64,000 nucleotides of DNA from Mannheimia sp041807705 (lineage in GTDB: Bacteria; Pseudomonadota; Gammaproteobacteria; Enterobacterales; Pasteurellaceae), in contig NZ_JBGTYY010000009.1 of NCBI RefSeq assembly GCF_041807705.1, positions 1-64,000 on the forward strand, given 5' to 3'. The translations under genes were made by a program, and so were the position numbers. Below the pieces are notes generated by a model. That model was not told the origin of the DNA, did not search any database, and saw only the letters and a program-made list of their open reading frames with translations. Shown piece after piece: positions 50,340 through 59,208 of this stretch (position 1 is the first letter of the stretch; the number at the start of each line of letters is the position of its first letter).

Positions 50340-51580
50340 TGCTAGGCATTATTGCAGACGATTTTACTGGTGCGAGCGATATTGCCAGCTTCTTAGTTGA
50401 AAATGGCTTACGCACCGTACAGATGAACGGTGTACCAAAAACGGCATTAAACGGTGAAGTTGATGCGATTGTAATTAGTTTGAAATCTCGCTCAAACCCG
50501 GTTGATGAGGCGATTGCACAATCTTTATCTGCCCTTGAATGGTTAAAACAAAACGGCTGCACACAATTCTATTTCAAATACTGCTCAACTTTTGACAGTA
50601 CCGAAAAAGGCAATATCGGCCCAGTTACCGATGCGTTAATGTCAGCATTAGAAACTGATTTCACCGTAGTAACGCCAGCCTTGCCTATCAATGGTCGTAC
50701 GATCTTTAACGGCTACTTATTCGTTGGTGATGTGCTGTTAAGTGAATCAGGTATGCGTAACCATCCAATTACCCCAATGAAAGATGCCAACTTAGTGCGT
50801 TTAATGGACGCTCAATCTCAAGGTAAAACAGGTTTAGTCGCCTATGCTGATGTGATTCAAGGGGCAGAACGTGTGAAAGCTCGCTTTGTAGAATTAAAAG
50901 CACAGGGCTACAAATATGCCGTTGTTGATGCCGCAGACAATTCACAACTTGCGGTACTTGCTGAAGCGGTTGCTGACTTCAAATTAGTTACAGGTGGCTC
51001 AGGTTTAGGGGCTTATATGGCGGCTTACCGCTCAGGCGGCAAGAAAGGAACTCAAGCATTTGTACCAAGCAAAGGCAAAACCGTTGTGCTTTCAGGTTCT
51101 TGCTCAGTAATGACGAATAGCCAAGTAAATGCTTATAAGCAACAAGCCCCAAGCTATTTCTTAGAGGCAGAAAAAGCGATTAACAATCCGAACTATGTAG
51201 AAGAAATCTACCAATGGGTGCTTGAGAATTTAGATGGCGAACTAGCTCCTCTGGTTTATGCAACTGTTCCGCCAGAACAACTTAAAGAGATCCAAAACCA
51301 ATTCGGCGGCGATAAAGCCAGCCACGCCATTGAGAATACCTTTGCCAAACTAGCAGAAAAGCTGCAAGCAGCAGGTGTAACTAACTTTATTACCGCTGGT
51401 GGCGAAACCTCAAGCATTGTGGTTCAACAGCTCGGATTTAGCGGTTTCCACATCGGTAAACAAATTGCACCGGGTGTGCCGTGGTTACAAGCGGTTGAAA
51501 AACCAATTTTTCTTGCATTGAAATCAGGGAATTTCGGAAAAGAAGATTTCTTCTCTTATGCACAAGGAATGTACCAATGA
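50339..51580 (+). CDS. otnK: 3-oxo-tetronate kinase OtnK
   Basis: DUF1537-family kinase that phosphorylates 3-oxo-tetronate at C4. The 413 residues have the N-terminal substrate domain (GIIADDFTGASDIASFLVE, FYFKYCSTFDST) and the C-terminal nucleotide domain (VVLSGSCSVMTNSQV, FITAGGETSSIVV). It belongs to the HI1011 / YgbK group. Its stop overlaps the otnC start by four bases. Confidence 0.94.
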   Translation: MLGIIADDFTGASDIASFLVENGLRTVQMNGVPKTALNGEVDAIVISLKSRSNPVDEAIAQSLSALEWLKQNGCTQFYFKYCSTFDSTEKGNIGPVTDALMSALETDFTVVTPALPINGRTIFNGYLFVGDVLLSESGMRNHPITPMKDANLVRLMDAQSQGKTGLVAYADVIQGAERVKARFVELKAQGYKYAVVDAADNSQLAVLAEAVADFKLVTGGSGLGAYMAAYRSGGKKGTQAFVPSKGKTVVLSGSCSVMTNSQVNAYKQQAPSYFLEAEKAINNPNYVEEIYQWVLENLDGELAPLVYATVPPEQLKEIQNQFGGDKASHAIENTFAKLAEKLQAAGVTNFITAGGETSSIVVQQLGFSGFHIGKQIAPGVPWLQAVEKPIFLALKSGNFGKEDFFSYAQGMYQ

Positions 51581-52209
51581 CCGAACAAGAACAAAAAATT
51601 GAAATGGTAAACCTCGCTCGCTCTTTATTTGAGCGAGGATATACCGTAGGCGGAGCGGGCAACCTTTCCGTTCGTTTAGATGAAAATCGTATTTTAGTTA
51701 CGCCAACAGGCTCATCACTTGGGCGACTACAGGCGGATCGCCTTTCAGTCCTTGATATGGAAGGAAATGTTCTTGAAGGCGATAAACCTTCTAAAGAATC
51801 GATTTTCCATTTGGCGATGTACCAAAAAAATCCACATTGCAAAGCAATCGTACATCTTCACTCTACTTATTTAACTGCACTTTCGTGCTTGGAAAATCTA
51901 GATACTGACAACGCAATGAAAGCCTTCACTCCATACTATGTAATGCGTGTGGGTAAACTGCCCGTCATTCCTTACTACCGCCCAGGCGATAGCAATATTG
52001 CCCGTGAGTTAGGCGAAAGAGCCTTAGATGGCAAAGCGTTTTTACTGGCAAATCACGGTGTTGTGGTAACTGGTTCAGATTTGGTTGATGCGGTGGATAA
52101 CACTGAAGAGCTGGAAGAAACCGCCAAACTTCATTTTATTCTACAAGGTCAGAAAGTCCGTTATCTCACTGATGATGAAGTGAACGACCTGAAAAACAGA
52201 GGAAAATAA
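51577..52209 (+). CDS. otnC: 3-oxo-tetronate 4-phosphate decarboxylase OtnC
   Basis: Class II aldolase-fold zinc enzyme that converts 3-oxo-tetronate 4-phosphate to dihydroxyacetone phosphate and CO2. The 210 residues include GGAGNLSVRLDENRILVTPTG, the zinc histidines in AIVHLHSTYLTAL and the later LANHGVVVTG. It is equivalent to HI1012. Confidence 0.92.
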   Translation: MTEQEQKIEMVNLARSLFERGYTVGGAGNLSVRLDENRILVTPTGSSLGRLQADRLSVLDMEGNVLEGDKPSKESIFHLAMYQKNPHCKAIVHLHSTYLTALSCLENLDTDNAMKAFTPYYVMRVGKLPVIPYYRPGDSNIARELGERALDGKAFLLANHGVVVTGSDLVDAVDNTEELEETAKLHFILQGQKVRYLTDDEVNDLKNRGK

Positions 52210-52210
52210 A

Positions 52211-52987
52211 ATGCCTAAATTTGCAGCAAATCTCACAATGATGTTTAACGAAGTGCCGTTTTTAGATCGTTTTGAAGCGGCAGCAAAGGCTGGTTTCAAA
52301 TATGTTGAATACCTTTGGCCTTATGATTATCCGGCAGCAGAATTGAAAGCCAAACTTGAGCAATATGGCTTAAAACAGGTGTTGTTCAATACCGCAGCCG
52401 GCGATGTTGCTCAAGGTGAATGGGGTGTTTCTGCCATTCCGGGGCGTGAAGCTGATAGCCATCGTGATATTGATTTAGCGTTGGAATATGCCCTCGCATT
52501 AGGTTGTGAGAATGTTCACGTTATGGCAGCGGTCGTGCCAGAAAGCGAAGATCGTGAAGCCTATAAACAAACTTTCATCAAAAATGTGCAATATGCCGCT
52601 GATAAATTTAAACCACACGGCATTAAGGTATTACTTGAAGCACTTAGCCCAGAAGTGAAACCGAATTATCTGCTTAAAAGCCAGTTTGATACGCTGGAAA
52701 TTGTAGAAGCAGTGAACCGAGACAATGTTTTTGTGCAGCTTGACTACTTCCACGCACAGAATGTGGACGGCAATCTTTCTCGCTTAACCGATAAATTAAA
52801 CGGCAAATTTGCTCATATTCAAATTGCGTCTGTGCCAGATAGACACGAACCAGACGAAGGCGAAATTAACTACGAATATATTTTCAATAAACTCGATGAA
52901 ATCGGGTATGAAGGCTATGTGGGTTGTGAGTATAAACCACGAGCGGAAACCACCTCAGGACTAGGTTGGTTTGAGCAGTATAAATAA
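52211..52987 (+). CDS. otnI: 2-oxo-tetronate isomerase OtnI
   Basis: Xylose-isomerase-like TIM barrel of the hydroxypyruvate-isomerase family that interconverts 2-oxo- and 3-oxo-tetronate. The 258 residues include MPKFAANLTMMFNEVPFLDRF, YVEYLWPYDYP, LLEALSPEVKPNY and GCEYKPRAETTSGLGW. It starts one base after the otnC stop and is equivalent to HI1013. Confidence 0.92.
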   Translation: MPKFAANLTMMFNEVPFLDRFEAAAKAGFKYVEYLWPYDYPAAELKAKLEQYGLKQVLFNTAAGDVAQGEWGVSAIPGREADSHRDIDLALEYALALGCENVHVMAAVVPESEDREAYKQTFIKNVQYAADKFKPHGIKVLLEALSPEVKPNYLLKSQFDTLEIVEAVNRDNVFVQLDYFHAQNVDGNLSRLTDKLNGKFAHIQIASVPDRHEPDEGEINYEYIFNKLDEIGYEGYVGCEYKPRAETTSGLGWFEQYK

Positions 52988-53038
52988 TCACAATGATTTA
53001 CTGATAAATATGTAAATACAACATTAGAAGGAAACTTT

Positions 53039-54397
53039 ATGTCAAATGAAATGTTAATTTTGATTGGATTGGCAAGTGTCATTGCACTTCTAGTCATTAT
53101 GATTAAAGGTAAAGTACACCCATTCCTAGCACTTGGATTAGTCAGTATTGCAGTTGCTTTAACTGCAGGTATTCCAATGGGTAAAGTGATCCCAACTTTG
53201 ATTTCAGGTATGGGCAGCACTTTAGGTAGCGTTGCACTAATCGTAGGTTTAGGAGCAATGCTAGGGAAAATCATTGAAAAATCTCACGGTGCCGATGTAT
53301 TAGCAAATTGGTTATTACAGCGTTTTGGTGAGAAAAACGCCCCTTTTGCATTGGGTATGACAGGTTTTATCTTCGGTATCCCAGTTTTCGTTGATGTTGG
53401 CTTTATCGTATTGATCCCGATTATTTTTAGTGTAGCGAGACGTTTGGGGGGAAATATCCTCGTTTATTCTTTACCAATCGGGCTTGCAATGTTACTTGTT
53501 CACGTATTACTTCCACCTCACCCAGGTATTGTGGCTGGAGCTCAGAACTTAAATGCAGATATTGGCTTTGTATTGGGAATTGGCTTAGTAGCAGCTCTAC
53601 CTGCATATTTAATCGGTCAAAAATTTATTCCGTTCTTTACAAAAAATAACTTCGTAAAAGTAGTAACTTCAACTGATCTTTTACAGCACCAAAAAGATTT
53701 AATCAAAGAGAAAGAGATTGAATTACCTTCTTTCGGTAAAGTGTTAGCAATGATTTCTTTCCCTCTAATTCTGATCATGTTAGGTACGGTAACGGCGACA
53801 GCACTACCAAAAGAGCATATTGTACGTGAAGTATTTAGTATGATTGGAAGTTCTCCGTTTGCATTATTTGTTGCAGTCTGTCTTTCTGCTTATGTATTAG
53901 GCTTTAGATACGGTTGGACTAAGCATAAATTAGAAGAAGTACTAGATTCTGCTCTAGCACCGATTGCAGGAATTATTTTAATCACTGGTGCGGGAGGAAT
54001 GTTTGGTAAAGTATTAGATGCAAGTGGTGTAGGTAAAGCATTAGCAGACGTATTAGCCAATACGGGCTTACCGTTATTGGTTCTTTCTTTCATACTTTCT
54101 GCATTATTGCGTGCAGCACAAGGTTCTGCAACGGTTGCAACTATTACCACTACAACTATTCTAGCTCCTGCAGCCGTAGCAGCAGGTTATAATGATCTGC
54201 AATTAGCACTTCTTACAGCAGCTATTGGTGCAGGTTCTATGACATTATCCCACGTGAATGATTCACTCTTCTGGGTATGGACTAAATTCTTCAATGTTCC
54301 TGTATCCGTAGGCTTAAGAACTTGGACGTTTTTAACCACTATTTTCGGTGTAATCGCCTTTGCTGTTGTTGGCATTATTTGGATGTTATTCGTTTAA
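53039..54397 (+). CDS. GntP family permease, probable tetronate transporter
   Basis: Proton symporter, 452 residues with about 12-14 helices: VHPFLALGLVSIAVALTAG, GFIFGIPVFVDVGFIVL, HVLLPPHPGIVAGA and MTLSHVNDSLFWVW. It is a paralogue of the permease at 36816. Placement at the end of the ltnD-otnKCI run matches HI1015 and implies uptake of L-threonate or a related C4 sugar acid. Confidence 0.9.
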   Translation: MSNEMLILIGLASVIALLVIMIKGKVHPFLALGLVSIAVALTAGIPMGKVIPTLISGMGSTLGSVALIVGLGAMLGKIIEKSHGADVLANWLLQRFGEKNAPFALGMTGFIFGIPVFVDVGFIVLIPIIFSVARRLGGNILVYSLPIGLAMLLVHVLLPPHPGIVAGAQNLNADIGFVLGIGLVAALPAYLIGQKFIPFFTKNNFVKVVTSTDLLQHQKDLIKEKEIELPSFGKVLAMISFPLILIMLGTVTATALPKEHIVREVFSMIGSSPFALFVAVCLSAYVLGFRYGWTKHKLEEVLDSALAPIAGIILITGAGGMFGKVLDASGVGKALADVLANTGLPLLVLSFILSALLRAAQGSATVATITTTTILAPAAVAAGYNDLQLALLTAAIGAGSMTLSHVNDSLFWVWTKFFNVPVSVGLRTWTFLTTIFGVIAFAVVGIIWMLFV

Positions 54398-54422
54398 TAT
54401 CACTCTGTTACTGCTTAAAATC

Positions 54423-54452
54423 CGCCTCTTATGAGGTGGGTTTTTTTAGGAG
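54423..54452 (+). terminator. Hairpin after the tetronate permease gene
   Basis: CCGCCTC and GAGGTGGG pair around a 4-base loop and are followed by T7. The next gene begins a few bases later and has its own Shine-Dalgarno (AGGAGA), so the hairpin may attenuate rather than fully stop transcription. Confidence 0.7.
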
Positions 54453-54458
54453 AAAACT

Positions 54459-55799
54459 ATGCTGAAAAAAACACTTTTATTTACGCTATTACTTTCTCAC
54501 TCCCTCTATGCAGAGGATATGATTCAGGAAAATAAATCAGTAAATATTACGCTGCTTGCCGAAATCACCGCTCAAGGGCAAAAAATTAACGGATTGGCGT
54601 TGGAATACCCTGAAAATGTGCTGTCGGGTAGCGATCTTCGCCAACTTTACCAAGTCCAAACCAGTTTAGACAATGCGGAAAAGGAAAGCCGTTCAGTATT
54701 GAAAGCCTATGTGAATGCCGAGCCAAAAACGACCGCACTTCCGAAAGCCGGTAAATTTGTGATTGTTGAATTGGATACGGCAGATAAAAATGCGGCAACT
54801 TATAGCGTAAAAGATGCCAATAAAGCACCGATGAAGTTTAAATCCAAAGATGAAAACGGCAACATTATAGCAACCGAGAAAGTACAAGCGGTCAAAATTC
54901 CTGAATTTTTTGCAAATCGTTTAGCCTATTCGGTAGAACAAAAAGGCTTACTCAAATTAACTAATGGCACAACCTTAGGCAAAGCAGAGTGGACACAAAC
55001 TGCTGAGCCTGAAAAAATCAAAACCACTTACCTTGACGATTTCAAAACAAAACAAGTGAACTTAGATAAGCCTGAAAATAAGCTGAACTATCGGCTCTAT
55101 TCGCCTTTGCAAAAAAATGGCGAAAAATACCCGCTTGTGATTTTCCTACACGGTTCAGGGCAAGTGGGTTCCGATAATCTTGCTCACTTAATTTCCAGTA
55201 AAGGGGCGATTGCAACCTTACCTTATGAGCCAAGTTTTGTGCTGGCACCGCAATACGACCAAGTCTTCGACCCATTTGATAATGCCGCCAAGGGGCAAAA
55301 AGGCGGTATTCACTGGCAAACGGAAAATCGTATCAATCTCGTGTTAAAAATGATTGATGAAACCCTCAAAGCCAACCCACAAATTGATACCAGCCGCATC
55401 TATGTGAATGGATTATCTCGTGGGGCAGAGGGCGGATTAAACCTGTTACTCGCTCGCCCGAATTTCTTTGCAGGAGCATTGTTAATGAGCGGCCGCGAAG
55501 CCTATACAAACGAATGGGTAGATGGCAATGCTACCATAGAAAATTTAGCGGCAATTAAAGATTTACCGATTTGGTTCTTCCACAGCAAAGAAGACAAAGT
55601 CTCGCCTGTGAAAGGTTCTCGTATCAACTACCAAATTCTACACGAGCAGCTTAATGCCCCAAATGTGAAATACACCGAATTTAGCTTTGAACAAGCCGGC
55701 GACAACGGTATTGTCAATAACAACCCTCACAACACTTGGGACGCTGTGTATAACAGCCCTGAAGTGATTGAGTGGTTACTTCAACAAAAACGCCCATAG
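54459..55799 (+). CDS. Secreted alpha/beta-hydrolase with N-terminal domain
   Basis: Predicted exported serine esterase, 446 residues. It has a signal peptide (MLKKTLLFTLLLSHSLYA), an N-terminal Ig-like/unknown domain (about 25-200) and an alpha/beta-hydrolase domain with the oxyanion region VIFLHGSGQVGSDN, nucleophile elbow NGLSRGAEGGLN (Ser at about 325), the probable acid in SKEDKVSPVKG and a late His in NNPHNTWDAVYNS. The layout resembles predicted peptidases/esterases fused to an EstA-type N-domain. It follows the threonate operon on the same strand. A role in releasing threonate from an ester or lactone is inferred only. Confidence 0.78.
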   Translation: MLKKTLLFTLLLSHSLYAEDMIQENKSVNITLLAEITAQGQKINGLALEYPENVLSGSDLRQLYQVQTSLDNAEKESRSVLKAYVNAEPKTTALPKAGKFVIVELDTADKNAATYSVKDANKAPMKFKSKDENGNIIATEKVQAVKIPEFFANRLAYSVEQKGLLKLTNGTTLGKAEWTQTAEPEKIKTTYLDDFKTKQVNLDKPENKLNYRLYSPLQKNGEKYPLVIFLHGSGQVGSDNLAHLISSKGAIATLPYEPSFVLAPQYDQVFDPFDNAAKGQKGGIHWQTENRINLVLKMIDETLKANPQIDTSRIYVNGLSRGAEGGLNLLLARPNFFAGALLMSGREAYTNEWVDGNATIENLAAIKDLPIWFFHSKEDKVSPVKGSRINYQILHEQLNAPNVKYTEFSFEQAGDNGIVNNNPHNTWDAVYNSPEVIEWLLQQKRP

Positions 55800-55810
55800 A
55801 GGACTTTATT

Positions 55811-56485
55811 ATGACTTATCAATATCTTTCTTATCCATTAGATGTGAATGACCCTGGTTTTCCCGGCGAGCCGACATTGAGCTTAGAAACTTGTACGAGT
55901 ACTGATAAAGGTGATGTGTATAACAGCTCTAAAATTCATCTGTTTAACCATTTTGGATCGCACTTTGATGCCCCTCGCCATTTTAATCCGAATGGTGTAA
56001 CAATTACGGAGCTGCCACTTTCGCAATTTATCTATGAAAAACCCTTGTTGTTAGATATTCCAAAGCAATCAGGGCAAATGATTGAACCTGAGGATTTACA
56101 ACCGCATTTAGCTGCTATTCAACAAGCTGATTTGTTATTGATCCGCACAGGTTTTGAACAGCTACGCAAGGAAAACCCAAGCGAATATGCTCATAACGGT
56201 GGAGCTGTAAGCATTCAATGTGCCGAATTTTTGATTAAAGATGCAGCAAATTTGAAAGCGATTGGATTTGATTTTATTTCGCTTGCTTCCCCAGCTCACC
56301 CTGATCACGGTGTAAAAGCCCATCAAGTTATGCTTGGAATGTATAGCTCGAATTTTATCTGCATTATTGAGGATTTAATGTTATCGGAAGTAAACGCAGA
56401 GAAACTCAAAAAAGTGTTTGCTTTACCTTTACGAGTAAAAGGCGTTGATAGCTCGCAAGTTACAGTCTTGGCAGAAATCCAATAG
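55811..56485 (+). CDS. Cyclase-family metal hydrolase (kynurenine formamidase-like)
   Basis: Cytoplasmic hydrolase of the PF04199 family, 224 residues from the ATG at 55811 (AGAGGA Shine-Dalgarno). The metal motif is FNHFGSHFDAPRHF (HxGxHxDxPxHF pattern), with later IGFDFISLASPAHPDHGVK. Family members hydrolyse amides, lactones or cyclic esters. No tryptophan-pathway gene is near, so kynurenine is unlikely. The substrate is probably linked to sugar acids, as the neighbours suggest. It is eight bases from the next gene. Confidence 0.82.
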   Translation: MTYQYLSYPLDVNDPGFPGEPTLSLETCTSTDKGDVYNSSKIHLFNHFGSHFDAPRHFNPNGVTITELPLSQFIYEKPLLLDIPKQSGQMIEPEDLQPHLAAIQQADLLLIRTGFEQLRKENPSEYAHNGGAVSIQCAEFLIKDAANLKAIGFDFISLASPAHPDHGVKAHQVMLGMYSSNFICIIEDLMLSEVNAEKLKKVFALPLRVKGVDSSQVTVLAEIQ

Positions 56486-56493
56486 GAAAAAAG

Positions 56494-58287
56494 ATGAAAA
56501 CAAGTAAATTTAGCTTAGTGTTAGCCATTATTTTCTTAGCATTGAGTTTTATCAGTAGTTATATTGGCTCATTGATTGAGCGGGATTTCGGCAGAATTGA
56601 TGTTTCAACCGTGAGCTTTATGACGGAGCAGAATCAACCGATGATAGCCAAACTCTATCGTCCGATCTCTGCAACTGAAAACTCGCCTAAACCTGCCCTC
56701 TTGGCATTGCACGGTTATCAAAGCGATAAAGAAGCCACCAATACTTTTGGTGCATTAGAACTGGCAAAGCGAGGTTTTGTAGTATTAGCCATTGACCACT
56801 TTGGTCACGGCTACTCAACAAAATTACCAGCCTCGAATAAAACGATCAGCGGTGCAAATAATGGCTATCAATATTTAAAAACGCTTCCTTTCGTTGATAA
56901 GGAAAAACTGGGGATCTTTGGGCATTCCACAGGGGCATTAAATGCGATCCGAGTAGCAAAACTAAACCCTGATCACAAAGCAGTAAATGGTTTAAGTAGC
57001 AATGGTGGCGATAAAGAGTTAAACAACTACTTATTAACACAGGGGTTATATGAAGAAATTGGAATTTATCGGGAAAAAACGTTCCCAGTAAAAGATCTTG
57101 TAAATAATGAAGCAAGATTGACCGCTTTCTCATTGTCTAGTGGTGAAAACTTGAAATGGGATCATACTTACGGCAACTTCAATGCTGGTTCAGCACGCCG
57201 AGCAGCCTTAGTTGATGGCACGCATTTAGGTGTAATGATCGCAGAACACAGTAATAAAGAAGCAATTCTTTGGTTTAACCAAGCTCTCCAAAATGGCGAA
57301 AAAGGAGAAGGCTGGATTGAGCCTGAGCAACAAACCTATTGGTATAAAGAGTTTAGTGGCCTATTTGCCCTATTTTTTGCTGTTATTTCTGCATTGTTTT
57401 TAGCAAATCATTTACTAAAAGCCCCTTATTTTGCTGCGGCAACACAAACCGTTACTACCAAGATGGCAATCACACCAAGCCGTTGGCGGTTATTTGCAGT
57501 AATTAATATTGCAGTTACTATCGTACTTTATCCTTTATTAACCCAATGGGGTGGAGCGAATGAACCCATTGCTGCAAAATTGAGCTTTATGCCTTTAGAG
57601 ATGGGGAATGGAATTATCACTTGGCTGTCGGTTAGTGCTGTGATTAACTTCCTGTTTTTCTTCCTTTGGAAAAAAACAAGCACGATTTCATTAGCAGAAT
57701 TTGGCGTATTAAGCCACTTTAGTACAAGTAAAGTTATCGGACGCAATTTAATGCTAAGTATAGTGTTAGTTATTTGGCTCTATGCTATCGCCTTTATTGC
57801 TCATTCAATTTGGGGGACGGAATTACGCTTCTTATGGCCGTTACTAAAACCATTAACGATAGAACGCTTTGAACTATTTTTCATTTATTGGATACCAATT
57901 TTGCTCTTCTTCCTCAGTTTTAATGGTTTAATTGTATCTGTACAAATGAAACAGCCATTATCAAGCAGTTTTGCCTCAACCCTCTTGAGTTGGTCATTCA
58001 AAACCATCTTATTTGCTGCAGGTGGATTAGTCATTTTATGGTTATTCCATTTTGTACCGAACTTTATGCAAATAGGGCCGGGTTTTGACATACTCGGATT
58101 GCCTCAATTTGGTGGTCGATGGATGATGATGTTAGCAGTTATTATTCCACAGTTTGTGGTATTTACGATTATCAACCACTGGTGTTACCTTAAAACTGGC
58201 TATATCTACTTAGGGGTGTTTTTTACCTCAATGTTGATGGCTTGGATTATGGTTGGTGGGCAAGTAATCGGACGGTTTTTAGCCTAA
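56494..58287 (+). CDS. Membrane-anchored alpha/beta-hydrolase with C-terminal multi-helix domain
   Basis: A 597-residue protein combining two parts. After an N-terminal membrane anchor (FSLVLAIIFLALSFISSYIG) comes an alpha/beta-hydrolase domain at about 40-270 (LLALHGYQSDKEA, AIDHFGHGYST, nucleophile elbow GIFGHSTGALNAI with Ser at about 149). From about 288 to 597 there are roughly eight membrane helices (LFALFFAVISALFLANHLL, FFLWKK, LAVIIPQFVVFTII). The hydrolase part is probably extracytoplasmic. I know no firm function for this fusion. It is last in the hydrolase run before a strong terminator. Confidence 0.72.
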   Translation: MKTSKFSLVLAIIFLALSFISSYIGSLIERDFGRIDVSTVSFMTEQNQPMIAKLYRPISATENSPKPALLALHGYQSDKEATNTFGALELAKRGFVVLAIDHFGHGYSTKLPASNKTISGANNGYQYLKTLPFVDKEKLGIFGHSTGALNAIRVAKLNPDHKAVNGLSSNGGDKELNNYLLTQGLYEEIGIYREKTFPVKDLVNNEARLTAFSLSSGENLKWDHTYGNFNAGSARRAALVDGTHLGVMIAEHSNKEAILWFNQALQNGEKGEGWIEPEQQTYWYKEFSGLFALFFAVISALFLANHLLKAPYFAAATQTVTTKMAITPSRWRLFAVINIAVTIVLYPLLTQWGGANEPIAAKLSFMPLEMGNGIITWLSVSAVINFLFFFLWKKTSTISLAEFGVLSHFSTSKVIGRNLMLSIVLVIWLYAIAFIAHSIWGTELRFLWPLLKPLTIERFELFFIYWIPILLFFLSFNGLIVSVQMKQPLSSSFASTLLSWSFKTILFAAGGLVILWLFHFVPNFMQIGPGFDILGLPQFGGRWMMMLAVIIPQFVVFTIINHWCYLKTGYIYLGVFFTSMLMAWIMVGGQVIGRFLA

Positions 58288-58304
58288 TTTACTAAATATA
58301 TACC

Positions 58305-58336
58305 AAGAGCTAATCTTATGATGATTAGCTCTTTTT
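58305..58336 (+). terminator. Terminator of the threonate/hydrolase block
   Basis: AAGAGCTAATC and GATTAGCTCTT form an 11-bp stem with a 7-base loop followed by T-run. Confidence 0.9.
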
Positions 58337-58457
58337 TAATCTTCTTATTAAAAACATTCCTTATAATCAAAAGTTATACAAAATAGCTTCTTATGATTCC
58401 CTTTCTTAATTATTTTTCTGCAAAATGCTTTCATAAATAACTTAAGGTTACGCATAT

Positions 58458-59189
58458 ATGCCTTTACTTTCTATTCAAAACTTGCATAAAAAATATGGCG
58501 AGACTGTCGCAATTAATAATCTGAGTTTAGATTTGCATAAAGGCGAAGTTGTTGTGCTGCTTGGGCCTTCTGGCTGTGGTAAGAGTACCTTGCTTCGCTG
58601 TATTAATGGCTTGGAAGATAAACAAGGAGGTACAATTTCAATGCAAGATGTTGGCGAATTTGGCAAAGATTTGAGTTGGGAGCAATCTCGGCAAAAAGTG
58701 GGAATGGTATTCCAAAGCTATGAATTATTCGCCCATTTAAACGTTATTGAAAATATTTTACTTGGCCCATTAAAGGCTCAAAAACGCAGTCGGGAAGAAG
58801 TAGAAGCTCAGGCAGATTTACTCTTAAAACGAGTTGGTTTATTTGATAGAAAAACCGCTTTTCCGAGAGAACTTTCTGGCGGGCAGAAACAACGCATCGC
58901 CATCGTTCGAGCGTTGTGTATGAACCCTGAAGTTATTTTGTTAGATGAAATTAAGGCAGCACTCGATCCTGAAATGGTACGAGAAGTGTTAGATGTGGTA
59001 CTTGAGTTGGCAGATGAGGGAATGTCAATGCTCATTGTTACTCACGAGATGGGCTTTGCAGAGAAGGTTGCCGATCGCATTGTATTTATTGATAAAGGCG
59101 AAATTATTGAGCAATTTCCGCCGCACGAGTTTTTTAAAGCACCAAAAACCGAGCGAGCAAGACAGTTCTTACACGGTTTAGATTATTAA
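58458..59189 (+). CDS. Polar amino-acid ABC transporter ATP-binding protein
   Basis: GlnQ/HisP-type ATPase, 243 residues. Walker A is GPSGCGKST, Q-loop GMVFQSYELF, signature ELSGGQKQRIAI, Walker B VILLDEIKAALDPE and H-loop VTHEMGF. The usual sequence after DE in this group is (P/I)T(S/A)ALDP; Lys replaces Thr here (EIKAALDPE), but the catalytic Glu and D-loop are kept. It should energise the permeases at 47188-48497; it now lies 10 kb from them. Confidence 0.9.
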   Translation: MPLLSIQNLHKKYGETVAINNLSLDLHKGEVVVLLGPSGCGKSTLLRCINGLEDKQGGTISMQDVGEFGKDLSWEQSRQKVGMVFQSYELFAHLNVIENILLGPLKAQKRSREEVEAQADLLLKRVGLFDRKTAFPRELSGGQKQRIAIVRALCMNPEVILLDEIKAALDPEMVREVLDVVLELADEGMSMLIVTHEMGFAEKVADRIVFIDKGEIIEQFPPHEFFKAPKTERARQFLHGLDY

Positions 59190-59208
59190 CATTATTTGAG
59201 GAATTACT

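Noticed and set aside
55811..56485. Kynurenine formamidase KynB
   Set aside because: The family motif is shared, but there are no kynurenine-pathway genes in the window and the context is sugar-acid catabolism.
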